From Aurifilum marmelostoma (taxonomy: Eukaryota > Ascomycota > Sordariomycetes > Diaporthales > Cryphonectriaceae): a stretch of DNA of 64,000 nucleotides. The stretch is taken from the NCBI GenBank assembly GCA_027559495.1, contig JAMXSV010000024.1, positions 1,736,001 to 1,800,000 of the forward strand, written 5' to 3'. The notes below the pieces were generated by a model. It was not told where the DNA came from and did no database searches. It saw only the letters and a program-made list of their open reading frames with translations. The position numbers were made by a program, and so were the translations under genes. Of the stretch, positions 35,682-46,603 are shown piece after piece; within the stretch, counting starts at the first letter, position 1; the number at the start of each line of letters is the position of its first letter.

Positions 35682-36069
35682 TCCTCCTCCCGGGCGGGTG
35701 CAAGGGCCGGGCGGGTTCAACTACGTGCTCGCGACGCTGGTGTCGAACCTGGAGAAGACGTTCACCATCTCGCCCGACAGCCGGCCGCTGGACGGGCGGC
35801 TGCGGCTGGTCCACTTCGCGGGCAGGACGGGCGAGGAGACGATGGGGATCATGGGGGCGGCGTATGCGGGGGGCGGGCACGTGGGGCTGGCCGGGGTGGG
35901 GTACCTGGAGGCGGACGAGGTGCGGGTGACGACGCGGGAGGGGGACGCGCGGTGGAGGAAGGTGTGTGTGGACGGGACGATCGTCGAGCTGGGCTTGGGG
36001 GGCAGCATGGTGGTGAGGAAGGATGTGGAGGCGAGGGTGGGTGTTGTTGTGTTGGGCTCTGCGGAGTGA
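34552..36069 (+). CDS. Diacylglycerol/sphingoid-base kinase catalytic domain protein
   Basis: Lipid kinase of the DAGK_cat / sphingosine-kinase superfamily, likely phosphorylating a long-chain base or diacylglycerol at a membrane surface. Single exon, 505 aa, first in-frame ATG at 34552. The N-terminal 130 residues hold a Glu-rich run and resemble the domain that precedes the kinase core in fungal LCB kinases. The nucleotide-binding motif is ILLSGDGGVVDLLNG, where classical enzymes have SGDGG with a following E-V-x-N-G; here the Glu is replaced by Asp or shifted. IPLGTGNALFHSLH matches the GTGNA motif. C-terminal blocks include VGAIVASYGFHAQLVWESD and GFNYVLATLVSNLEKTF. A Ser run comes from TCG repeats at 35656-35680. 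There is no membrane segment. The family is clear; the substrate is not. Confidence 0.85.
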
Positions 36070-37107
36070 AGCCTTGAGGATCGTTTATGGGGGGGGGAGG
36101 GGTGGAGGGGGTGGAGGGAGGGAGTGATGGTAGGTGTGTGTGTGTGTGTGTGTGTGGTGCTCACCTCTCCGTAGTTGGGGTTTTCGATGTGGAAGCGGGT
36201 CTGTTTGCACGAGACGAGGATGCTTGATACGGAGTCTGCTGTCATGGAAGTCATGGTTCACTGGGCGGGCAGGTTGAAATTGTCTACGGTATATATAATT
36301 GAATGCTGTAGAGCAGGCTCACGAGGCTGATAGATCTTGATCTATGTGGTGAGTGTTATAAATTTGAGAGAGAAATGAGAGAGCGAAAGAGAGAAAGGAA
36401 TATGATCTTGATACAAGTACAGATTCTTGATAGAGAGAGACTACATGTAAATTCTTTGACGGTCCCTCGACCAAGATGAAGCCATTAGATTGCCCGTTTG
36501 GGCAAGTCGGATAGCATCTGCCAAGGTGGATCCTACATTCTCAACCCAAAGTAGCAGACCTGATGTGAGACAACCACTCATTTCGCAAGACATGGACTTA
36601 TCACTACTTTATGGGGTGCTATTGATCTTGTTATATCATGTCATGGGATGCTTGGCTGACTGATACTCTGATACTCACTTCAGAATCAAGACGGCAGTTT
36701 TGAATGGCAGATAAGGAAACATCAAACGAACTACTGTAATAGTTTGAGAAGTGCAATCATTTATGTGTCCTGTATCCCTGAACAGGCATTATTGTCAAAA
36801 ACAATACGAGTATCGATCAGAGTGCGGACGGGAAAGCACTGCAGAGAGTACACTGTCCCATAGTAATAGTGTCCCGCTGCTTCTCCGCTGGATGAGTCAC
36901 TTGCTGTCTCTGTCCCCCTCCCTCTCTCACCACCCTCTCACCAACCCTCCCACTGCCTATCATCCACTATCAATCCCACAAAGACTCATCACAGCCCGGG
37001 AACTCACTCCATCCAGACCTCATGAGAAAGAGGGAAAAAAAAAAAAACAAAACGAATAAAACACTCATCCGCAAGAAAACAATAAGCACTCGACACAAAA
37101 AGACGCA
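36070..37107. other. Intergenic, no supported gene
   Basis: About 1 kb with a (GT)n run at 36134-36156, G runs near 36090 and AT-rich sequence from 36280. The last 120 bases look like a C/A-rich leader for the GNAT gene. Confidence 0.55.
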
Positions 37108-38031
37108 ATGGCTGCCCAGAGACAGCCCAGGATCCATCTCATCCCCTGGGACTACGAATCCGACGCCCACGTCGACCGCATGTACCTCCAGAGGCTGGAC
37201 TGCGGCTGGAGGAGCGAGGAGGTCCGCGACAAGTGGACCCGGCTGGGCCGAGAGGGCAAGAAGACCCTGTACTGGATTGTAAGTTTATCATCGTTATGAT
37301 CTTCACATATATATATATACACATATATATATTACTGCTCATGGTGCGAGATATGCTCTGTGTGGCTGTATCTCTGCTGATCCGTGACCACCAGGTGCTA
37401 AAGGACAAAGTACCGGGCCGCGACGACATCATAGCCCGGCACATCACCGCCAACCCAAAGGCAAGCATCCTCGCCCTCTCAGCCATCTCTTCCTCCTACA
37501 ACATGGCCTGCCCAGCCAGCTGACACACCCAGACAGGAATCCCAGCCCATCCACGACACCGCCCCCACCCACTGGCACCAGCCCCGCCCCCCCGACCAGC
37601 CACCACCCCTTCCACCCCATAGGCCACATAGCCCTCGACCTCCGCCCCGACCAGGACCACCAGCTCGGCCTCCCAAGCCACACCGTCGTCTGGATCGCAG
37701 GCCTCTACGTCTCCCACGCCCTGCAGGCCACCGGCTTCGGCAGCGAGGCCATGCGCCTCGCCGAGGCCGCCGCCGCGGGGGCCCCCTGGGCGGCAGGTGG
37801 GTGGTGCTCGACACCATGACCCGCGAGCAGCAGATGTCGGACGCGTTCCTGGACAGGGTGTACCGGGCCCAGGGCAAGCCCGTGCCGGCGGTGGCGACGC
37901 AGGACTGGTATGAGAGGCAGGGGTATGAGGTGTTTGACAGGTGGGCGGCCGGGTATAAGTGGGTGAACCCCGAGACGGGCGAGAGGGAGGATATTGATTA
38001 CTTGTTCTTGCGGAAGCGGTTGGGTGAGTGA
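37108..38031 (+). CDS. GNAT-family N-acetyltransferase (two probable indels, GC-AG intron)
   Basis: Predicted acetyl-CoA-dependent N-acetyltransferase of a fungal GNAT subfamily; substrate unknown. Exon 1 is 37108-37278 (57 codons). Exon 2 is 37395-37460 (VLKDKVPGRDDIIARHI region). The second intron begins with GCAAGC at 37461, a GC donor, and most likely ends at 37536 after a CTGAC branch site. Exon 3 then needs one C fewer in the C5 run at 37562-37566 to reach HPFHPIGHIALDL, and one C more in the C5 run at 37782-37786 to reach WVVLDTMTREQQ; the two cancel and give 243 aa ending in QDWYERQGYEVFDRW and YLFLRKRLGE. An alternative acceptor at 37519 avoids the first shift but not the second. VWIAGLYVSHALQATGFGSE is the acetyl-CoA-binding part (motif A). 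It could also be a decaying gene. It converges with the oligopeptide transporter gene. Confidence 0.75.
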
Positions 38032-38688
38032 GTGAGTGTGTGAGTATGGTCTCGGACGATAGTTCAGACGAACAATATAGAGAGAGAGGAGGGGGGGGGG
38101 GGGGAGGGAGATAGACAAGATACACAAGACGTCATGGGTTCTGAAAGACAAAGAGGATCGCACACAGTGAATCCCAATCTATGTTTTGGTGCTGAATGTG
38201 CCAATGATGATCTATATGCTGAGTATTTGAGATCTGACTGTCCCATGTCGTTCTCTATCTGATATATCTCCATGCGCCTGCGAGCGTGTTATGTGTATGT
38301 GTGAGTGTGTGTGTGTGTGTGTGCGCGCGCGCGAGTCTATCAGGCACCATCTGACCGAGACGATCAAGAAAAAACCAACCGGAATGCAGGAACTCTACAA
38401 TTCGCTTTGCCCAATTTCAATGTACAAAAGGCAAAAGAGAGAGAAAAATAAAAAAGAGAGGTAGGTCCTCTTGCAAACTATCATACCAATCCGTCTAATC
38501 ATGTCTCATGCGTGTGCTCTAAGGCTTTACTTTTTTTCCCTTTTTTTTCTTCTTCTTTGCTTGTTTTGTTCTCTTCCTTATCCTGTTCCTGCTGTGCTTG
38601 TATAAACAAGAATGATGCTATTGTGACAACCTTTGTCCCCCCGCAGATATTGTAAGGAAAGAAAGTGAAAAAGAAATAAAAAAATTCA
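38032..38688. other. Convergent intergenic region
   Basis: 3' flanks of the GNAT gene (+) and the oligopeptide transporter gene (-). It contains a G18 run at 38088-38105 and a (GT)n/(GC)n run at 38306-38332. No gene is seen. Confidence 0.6.
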
Positions 38689-41600
38689 TCACCAAGTGTC
38701 TGGTCCAAAGTGACCACCCTCGGGCACAGTACTATACGAGCAGGCCTGCCAGTCACAGCCCTGCTTGTATACCTCTGTGCCCCACCACTTGAAGTTCCTG
38801 GTCACGCCCGGGTAGATGAAGCCAAAAAAGACAACCACGATGCCAAAGGCCAGACCCGAGTCGAGCGCCGCGCTCAGCGTCATGGTGTACTTGGCCCACC
38901 ATGCCTGCGCCCGGTTCTTGATGAGGTAGTTGAAGACGTAGCACACGACCGCCCACACCGAGAAGTTGAGGCCCGTCGCCGGCGGGATCCAGCTCAGCGA
39001 CCCCAGCAGCACCGGCAGGTTGATCTTGCGCACGATGCTGTGCTTCTTGTGCCGGCCGTAAAAGTACAGCGGGATCGGCGCGACGGCGCCGATCAGGAAG
39101 CACCACACGAGCGGTCGGTACGTCGCCCCCGCCCCAAAGAACTCGCTCGGGCCGACCACACCCCACAGGATGGACCCGTTGAAGTGCACCCGCGCCAGCG
39201 GGCACGTGAAGCCGTTGATCGCCTCGCTCGTGCAGATGCCCGGGACGTTGGCAAACATCCAGTTCAGCACGCCGATCTGCGTCAGCGACGAGATGATGGT
39301 CGCCACCATCTGGACCCAGAAGAGCGTGCGCGGCGGGATCTTCATGTAGTGGCCGAGCTTCAGGTCAGCCGCAAACTTGACGCCCTGCGCCGACGATATG
39401 TATCCGTACGTGACAAAGACCATGTTTGCCACCGGTCGCCCGGGGAAGACGGCACCGCAGACCAGCTGGCAGATGAGGTAGATGCTGCTGTGCTGGTTCG
39501 TCACGGCCATGATGATGCCGATGGGGATGAAGAGCACCGTGCAGATCCCCAGGGCGAGCAGCAGCCCGTACCACGGGAGGTGCACCGGGTAGTATTCCAC
39601 CACAAAGATGCCCACCATCAGCATGGTGACAAAGGTGAGCAGGTACCACGTCATGGGCGCGTCCTTGTACCTCTTCATCAGCCGGTTGTGCACATCCTCC
39701 CGCATCATCAGGTCCTCAGGGTTGAAGTTCGGGAGGCTCCGGCGCTGTCTGATGCCCGGCTCCTGCGACGTCCTCCTGCGGAGGTCCTCTGGTTCGTCCG
39801 AGAGCGGTTGGTACGCAGCCTGCGGCTCACCTCTGGCCTCCTGCAGCGACCGCTTCCACTGGTTCATGATGTCCCTCCCGTGCCAGCATGCGGTATGTGT
39901 GAGCAGCGCCGCCAGCCCGGCAAACTGCACGCCGTAGCTGAGAACATACGTCACCGGAAGGAACACCCTGCTGTAGTTGCGATACGCTGCCCGGTCAAAC
40001 ACAAAGTCCTTGGTCAGGATCCTGCTGACGTCGTACACCTTGCCCGTGTTGTCAAAGACTGCTGCCGACACCATCGGCATGTACGACGAGTACATCCAGT
40101 TGCAGTAGTAAGCAATCGGGGCCACGATCCACATCACGATGACCAGCCCGCCAAACACGTTGACCGCGGCCCAGAAGGGCGTGAGCAGGGGACTGCCGAT
40201 GTAGGCGATCTGCGCCCAGTCGAACGTCACCGGGAACAGGCCCAGGCCGGAGCTGACACCAAACAGGTTTGCGACCACGACGCTCTTGGGCGCGAACCAG
40301 GTGATGACGTTGAAGTAGCTGAGGGCCGGCATCAGCAGGCCCGGGAAGAAGTAGAAGAGGAACGCCGTCGTCCACACGATGTAGAAGAACTTCCAGCGGC
40401 TGATGCGCCACCCGTCGGCGGGTTTGTTCTCTTCCTTGTGGAGCGTCGTGAACATGGCCGCCGACATGAGCGTGCTGGGCCAGATCATGCCGCTCGGGCG
40501 CACCAGGAAGCGCCTGGTGAGGCCGGCAAAGGCGTAGCCTAGGATCTGCGTGGACAGCGTCAGGAGCAGCTGGTATACGATGCTGGCCTCCTGGTGGTAG
40601 AACTGCGTCTGCTCGACAATCACGTCGGTGGCAAATGCAAAGCCAAAGGAGACGTTGCTGCTGACGTAGACGCAAGCATGCTCCTTCTCGTTCCACCGGC
40701 CCTGGGAGAGCCAGAGCCGGAGGCGGCTGAGCCTGCTCCGCGGCTTCGACCTCAGGACGGGGATGCCGTCAGCCGAAGGGTTCGATGACCGCTGATTGCC
40801 GTTGACGGTCAGGATACCGTCGATAAATTCTTCGGGGGGATCATCTCGACGCTTGAGGACCAGATCCCACAACAGGCCGAGAGGGTGGACGAGTAATAAT
40901 GCTATGACCGGGGTGATGGACACACTGGGGTATCTCAGGGAAAAGAAAAGGTTTGTGGATGATCCGAGAATGGAGAACAAGACACTGAGAGCCCACATCC
41001 GGGGTGTTGATATGGACAGGGTCGTGTTGTCGAAGGGGGCGACGGACGCTCGGACCTGAGGGTATGGGGAGTTGTCTGGTGGATCCTGGTCGTCGTCTGG
41101 CGGGAGCGAGACACCGACGCCATCACCATCATCGTCATCTTCCCTGTCGCTGTCTACACTCTTTGGGTCCTCGAGGACATCACTGGCCAGGCTTGACGAG
41201 ACGACGCCGTAGCGGCCCTCGATCCCACCAGTAACCGTCGTGTCTGCCAGCTCTTCTGTGGACCGCGCCATCAGCCTCCCCGACCTGGTCTTCCGCAGCG
41301 ACGACATGGACCTACTCGACCTTGTGACCCTGTTCCCCGTAGTGCTGTTGCGACCGCTGTCACCACCGCCCGACGACCCCTCGCCGGACTCAGTGCCATC
41401 GTCGGATGTACCCGGAGTGCCCGACGTCCCGAGCGGCACAGCGCCGTAGGCTGACGACTTGAAGCTCGGCGAGGAGCGCAGGAAGGGTGGCGCCTTGTTT
41501 AGCAGCTGCATAGGGACGTCGTCGATGATGGTGGCGGCGGCGGCGGTGGTGGTAGTAGTAGTAGTAATATTATGTTGGGCTGTTGTGCCGGTGCCCCGTG

Positions 41601-41760
41601 GGTCTGGGGGGTATGCTGGGTGGTGAAGAGACTCGAACACGGTGCCATGTGTGATAGCAGGAGAGGCATGGGGGGGTGTAGCAGGATCAGGAGGCGAAGA
41701 GGGCCTGTCAGTTTTGAGGTCGGACAGGGCGTGGTGGTCGGATGGGTGAGATGGGTCAGA

Positions 41761-41792
<32 letters not shown>

Positions 41793-42282
41793 GCGGCGGC
41801 GGCGGCGGCGGCAGCAGCAGACCGGCCCACTGTGATGGAGGGTGCGTGGGCGTGGGGCCAGGATTACGAGCTGCTGTGGTGGGACCCGTGCCAGGAACAG
41901 AGGAGGCAGGCAGGCGGCAGCCCAAGGATGGTGTGGGTGATGTGGGTGATGTGGGTGGTCGTGGTGGTGTTGGTGTTGGTAATGGTGGTGACGAGGGCCG
42001 TTCGGGCTGAGCTGGAAGCCGAACGTGACTGGGATCAGGATGAGGATGGGGGTCTGCCTCTGACAGGCGAGGGGGTCGGGCGCCGTGGTGGCGGCCTGAG
42101 GAGGATTGGCAGTGGCTGTGAGCCTTGTCGTCCGCCTGTTCGCCTGCTGGTACTGGTACTGGTACTGGTACTGGTACTGGCACTGGTGCTGGTGCTTGTG
42201 CTGGTGCAGCAGCAGCAGCAGCTGCTGGGGGTCCGGAGGAGGGGGAACGGGCACGACCTGCTGCTTCTTGATGCGGCTTCAT
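38689..42282 (-). CDS. OPT-family oligopeptide transporter with long disordered N-terminus
   Basis: Oligopeptide transporter (PT branch of the OPT family), proton-coupled uptake of small peptides at the plasma membrane. Single exon, up to 1197 aa, where typical members have 750-900. The first 430 or so residues are low complexity (Ala, Pro, Ser, His, Asp/Glu runs; a Pro-Val repeat from a hexanucleotide microsatellite). The membrane part starts at RMWALSVLFSILGSSTNLFF and includes YPSVSITPVIALLLVHPLG, then NVITWFAPKSVVVANLFG, FDWAQIAYIGSPL and GRPVANMVFVTYGYISSAQG. It ends with a C-terminal GPDTW. Two starts are possible: 42282, or the ATG at 41511 (VPMQLLNKAPPF region), which gives about 940 aa. 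Both have pyrimidines at -3. The 1.9-kb upstream gap is shared with FAU1. Confidence 0.9.
42147..42207 (-). repeat. Hexanucleotide repeat in the transporter N-terminus
   Basis: Tandem TACTGG units, degenerating to TGCTGG, about nine copies. If translated on the minus strand they encode alternating Pro and Val, then Ala/Pro. Length variation between strains would change the N-terminal tail without shifting the frame. Confidence 0.85.
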
Positions 42283-44208
42283 AGGCGACAAGCCCACGGG
42301 TCGGGCAACTGACGACTGCAACGATCTAATCTGATCCGATGATATGATGATCTGGCATGAAGGGCGCCCCACCGAGAGGACATGTGCATGCAAAAGACTA
42401 GAGACAGGGGCGAGGCGTAGGCACGGTGGGAGGATGGATGTTGCGAGGAGTCATGGAGAGAGAGAGAGAGACAGGCGGCTAGTCGCAGCAGGTGGCACGA
42501 GGGCCCTGCGCATAGCATCTCTGGACCAGATGAGCCAAGTGTGGTTTTGGGCGGCCGATCTGCGAGAGTTTCGGGAGTCTGCATGCAAAATGATGGACAG
42601 GTTGACGACCAAAGTGGACCACTCCATCCACACCCGCCCGTGGTGCCACCCACCCTGCCACCCAGGAGGGCAGGGGAAGGCGGAAAAAAAAAAAAAAAAA
42701 AAGGAAGAGGGGCCGCGTGGGAGGACAAGATGGTGTACCGTGGTACCACAGTACAAGAAAGGTGCGTGGACCGGAGCCGGCCCTGCAGGCCTCTCTGCTC
42801 GGCCTATGCTAGCCGCTACCAGGGTTCGGAACGAGGCGAGCAGACTGCAGCCTGTACTACCTTGCTGCTGTGTGACGGAAGGGTCGATGGGCTGTGTGCA
42901 GCCTGCCGTAGAGAGGCTAGCGCCTGTCATGGTGGTGGTTGCACAGAGGAGAGAGAGGGCAAAACGGCTGAGAGCCAAGACATGACCAGACAGGGAAACA
43001 GGGGAAAGGAATTAACTCGTAGAAGGATTGCATATGCTCTGTGGGGGTACCTATTGCTAAAGAAAAAGCCATGATAGCCAGGCGATAGCCAATGCATAAA
43101 TTAAATGGAACACGGGGGGTCATACTTTTGTGTGCGTAGCTGTATGTGTACGTACATAGTACTTGGTGGCACATAGTAAAGTAGATGGTTTCGGGCAGAT
43201 GGAGAGTGGATTCATGTTTCTTCTTTTTTCGGAAACTCAACCATGTACGTCTGCACTTTCTCCATCTTCTGGATTTAGATGTTTCACCGGCGCTGTGCTG
43301 CTGAGACATTGGGCCAACTCTAAAGAGAGAACAAGTCTAAATTTCGAGCCTCTTTCTGAACCTTTCATGCAACATGCCAGTGAAGCGCAATCAAGGCCGC
43401 CCGTGGGAAATGCCGGCGGCAGTAGTGGTGGACCGGCAAGGTCGGACCTGACCACGCTGACGACAGGGGATCCTGAGCATACGCGACGCCAGACTGCGTC
43501 ATGCCGCATGCAGCATAGGCCGCATGATGGTCCAGCACCTGATGCCTTCAGGGCTCAGGGCAGCGGGAAGGTCCTCTCGTTCTCTGATCATTCCAGATCT
43601 GATAAGATTTCCAGATCCATACTTTGAACCCTTTCTCTGCGGGCTCTGCCTCCTCCACAATGAATGAATGACAAGAGGTCCAAGCTTTTTTCCTTTTTTT
43701 TTCTTCTTTTTCTTTCTCTTTATGCCGACTGACCTCTCCGTGAGGCCATATTTGGCGCCCAGTAGCCGTCAGGTGCTTCCAGGGCGTACGCGTCAGTCAA
43801 ACCGTCCAACAGGCTTCTTTGCATATCAGCTGACGGAATTGCCGCAAAGAGAACAAGTGGAGTTTAGGCGCTTAGAAAGAAGAAAGAAAAAAAAAATACG
43901 AGATTTCAAGGCATGATTTTCAATTTGCGCACTTGCCGCCACGATAGTGTTTTCTTTCCAAGGCATTTCCCGGCCCCGTCCTTAGCCTGGGTGGGACACT
44001 GAAGTCAAAACCGCGAGAGAGACAGAGAAAGGCACGGCTCTGCTATCGTCAGCCCTGCCGAGTCCCGATCTTGATGTCGTGCAGGAGCCGGCGCTGTGGA
44101 CTCTGCGATCTCGGCACCGTCCGCCTTGGACTTGTCTTCACCGCCACCTGAGCTTCTTGCTACATCCACGTCGTCGTCGTCGTCGTCGTCGTCGTCATCG
44201 TCGCACAG
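42283..44208. promoter_or_regulatory. Divergent intergenic region OPT transporter / FAU1
   Basis: About 1.9 kb. The OPT-proximal part holds (GA)n at 42460-42471 and a poly-A run at 42686-42701, and frames there are repeat-derived. The middle (43.0-43.7 kb) shows no coding character I trust. The FAU1 leader ends in a (CGT)n triplet repeat. Confidence 0.55.
44168..44205 (+). repeat. (CGT)n triplet repeat in the FAU1 leader
   Basis: About eleven CGT units with one CAT interruption, ending four bases before the FAU1 ATG at 44209, so probably transcribed as 5' UTR. Confidence 0.8.
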
Positions 44209-45034
44209 ATGAGCGGCGAGGAGCTAGAGATGAACGCCGCTCTGTCTGCCGCCAAGCAGCAGTTGCGGTCTGCCATGAAACAGAAGCTGGCCGGCCTCCC
44301 GCAGGATTCCATCAAGGAGCAGAGTACGTAATCCCAGACCAGGCGGTGTACTTTGCTGGCTGGCACTGAGTAAGGGAAATCTTTTCATCTGTCTAGGCCA
44401 TACTATACACAAGTCGCTGTTGGGCCTCAAGCCATATGTCGACGCAAGTCGCATCAGCGTGTTCCTGTCCATGCCGTCGGCCGAGGTCCAGACGGATGAG
44501 GTCGTGAGGCATGCACTCGCCTCAGGGAAGCACGTCTTCGTTCCCTACCTGCACAAGTCACCTTTCCCATCAAACCCAGACATACCTTCCAGGGTCATGG
44601 ATATGGTACGGCTGAAGGACGTCGAGGACTACGAGTCTCTCAAGAGGGACAAATGGGGCATCCCGAGCATAGATCCCGCCACTGTGCCGCAGAGACAGAG
44701 GATACTGGGCGGTCCTGATGAGCACCAGTCCGAGAAGGCGATATTAGACCTCATTCTGATGCCGGGTGTCGCTTTTGATGTTGCCCCTCACTCCAACGAG
44801 ATCAGGCGGATGGGACATGGAAGGGGATTTTATGATTTATTTCTCGAACGGTATGCTGAGAAGCTGGAGGGATTGGACGTGAAGAGGCCTTCAGTAGCGC
44901 TCTACGGCCTAGGCCTCAGAGAGCAGTTCCTATCCTCCGAGGACGGAGAGGTCCCTGTCGGACCTCTGGACCAGCCTCTCCATGGGCTGATCTTGGGGGA
45001 CGGGAAGACAGTCGTGCCAAATCAGATAGACTGA
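44209..45034 (+). CDS. FAU1: 5-formyltetrahydrofolate cyclo-ligase
   Basis: Converts 5-formyl-THF to 5,10-methenyl-THF with ATP, recycling a folate storage form that inhibits serine hydroxymethyltransferase. Exons 44209-44323 and 44397-45034 (73-nt intron); 250 aa, near the fungal family length. N-terminal helix AKQQLRSAMKQKLAGLP leads to the substrate/ATP region HKSLLGLKPYVDASRISVFL. Conserved blocks are GKHVFVPYLH, KWGIPS (ligand contact), DLILMPGVAFD and the signature RMGHGRGFYDLFLERY. It ends PNQID without targeting signal. The first ATG follows the triplet repeat. Its 3' end lies 213 bases from the end of the convergent SmE gene, so the mRNA tails may overlap. Confidence 0.95.
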
Positions 45035-45247
45035 ATCCTCAGAATTCCAGAGCGCCCACCTCGCCCTCCTCCTCTCCCCTGGCCGGCCCATTTATTGGAA
45101 ACCTCTTGGACCGCACAAGATGGTCGGTGGTCTGAGCTCCAGGCTGTCTGTCCCTTGTCTCTCTTTCGTCACCGCCTTCCTTGAAATCACATGCGCAGAA
45201 TTTCCGACGCTCAAAACTTTTTGCTCCTTGTTTTGAATTGTGTAGAA

Positions 45248-45682
45248 TTAGCCCGACAGACTCTGGATCAGGGACACATTGTCGCCCTTCAGAAGAATCT
45301 GGCCCAGATCCCTCCGTGTCTCCTTGTCGTTCGTCTTCGTCACCTGCCGCACCTCGACCGCATCGTCAATCTGTTCCGCGCGCATAATCAACGTCAGCTA
45401 AGAGAAGCACAGCCTTGTTGGGGGAGGGCCGATACTGACCACCAGGTTCATAAACTCATCAAACCCTCGGATCTTGCCCTCGATGCGAATGGCAAGCTGT
45501 TATCAGAGAAGACGCAAGTTAGTGACACTCCTCATAACACCACCACATGGATTCTCGGAGAGTACCCATACCTGCTCGTACAGCCATATTTGTACGGTCG
45601 AGTGTTGCTGCAGAAGCTTGAAGATGAAGTTGATGGGCGGCAGAAGAACGCGACGGCCACCACCGCCTCCTCGTCCAGTCAT
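45248..45682 (-). CDS. SME1: Small nuclear ribonucleoprotein SmE
   Basis: Core Sm protein E of the heptameric ring on spliceosomal U1, U2, U4 and U5 snRNAs; nuclear. Three short exons on the minus strand: 45682-45572, 45496-45440, 45370-45248; introns 75 and 69 nt; 96 aa, the normal length. The sequence starts MTGRGGGGGRRVLLPPINF and continues FKLLQQHSTVQIWLYEQ, LAIRIEGKIRGFDEFMNLV (Sm1), IDDAVEVRQVTK and GQILLKGDNVSLIQSLSG (Sm2). The N-terminal Gly/Arg run follows the start. The second intron has the less common donor GTCAGT. No single open frame shows this gene, so it is easily missed. It diverges from MTR10. Confidence 0.96.
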
Positions 45683-46603
45683 GATCGCGGAGGTACAACT
45701 GACGGAGACAATGGAGTGAGGTTTTCAAAAGGGGGGAATACTTTAGATCGATCGAGATGTTGTGATGCCTGGATATTTTTTGTCGGCTGTCGTTGGTCGG
45801 GTAGGTTGGTTCTATGCGGTGTGATGAATCTTGAAAGGCCCTGTCTTGTGTCGCGCTCTGCAGTCGCGAAATCACAAGAGCTGCTTCTTCACTTGGGCGT
45901 CTCCATTGCCTGCCGGGGCTTAGGGGCGCTAGAACACAACCCTTGCACACACCCAGGCTCAGCCTTCAACTCTTCACAATTCTTGGACACAGAACAAGAC
46001 ATGATCAGCTTTGAACTCAGACAAATTTGGTTTATATACAAAGAAAAATGAGTCCATCATAAAATACATGTTTTTTCTCCATTTAAAAATGCATATTCCA
46101 AGTGTGAAACCAGGTCGCGCTTCTACTTGCAAAGTACTTATTCCTGTCATCTGACAGGGGACAGGGATCTCTTGCAGCCTAAGTTGGCAGCTTGCTCTAC
46201 TGGCAGATCGTTGGTGAGCCTTGAATTTCCTAACTGACGTTTGTCTGCTGCTGTAGGAGGGGCAATTTGCTCCTCTCTCAAAAACATCAGATATCTGTTT
46301 GGCGCATCAACCAGCCAGCAAGCCTCTCTTCCTTTCACCTTCCCACCACCTAATACCCATCGTACTCAAGCCGTCTTCGACACCAGAACGAGGCAGTAAT
46401 TTATTGCGCACAGCGACGAGAGGCCTCGACTAAATTCCCTCTCTTCCCTGCGCCCCTCTTCCTCTCCCTCAGCCAGCCTTGCTGCTGCTCCCCGCGTCAC
46501 AAACCCCCCCCCCCCAAAACTCACAGCCTCCGCCGCCGCCGCCTGTTGTACTCTCTGACCCGACTCCTGGAGGCTCCGAGTGTCGCACGCGAAACAGATC
46601 AAG
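45683..46603. promoter_or_regulatory. Divergent promoter region SmE / MTR10
   Basis: About 920 bases shared by two housekeeping genes pointing apart. It includes a C11 run at 46506-46516 and a C/T-rich leader before MTR10. No gene is seen. Confidence 0.6.

Noticed and set aside
38710..40542. A 610-codon plus-strand open frame
   Set aside because: Antisense shadow of the oligopeptide transporter, rich in His/Arg/Asp and without any domain.
42451..42978. Minus-strand open frame with a signal-peptide-like beginning upstream of the oligopeptide transporter
   Set aside because: It includes a poly-Phe run from poly-A sequence, has no motif, and lies where the transporter leader should be.
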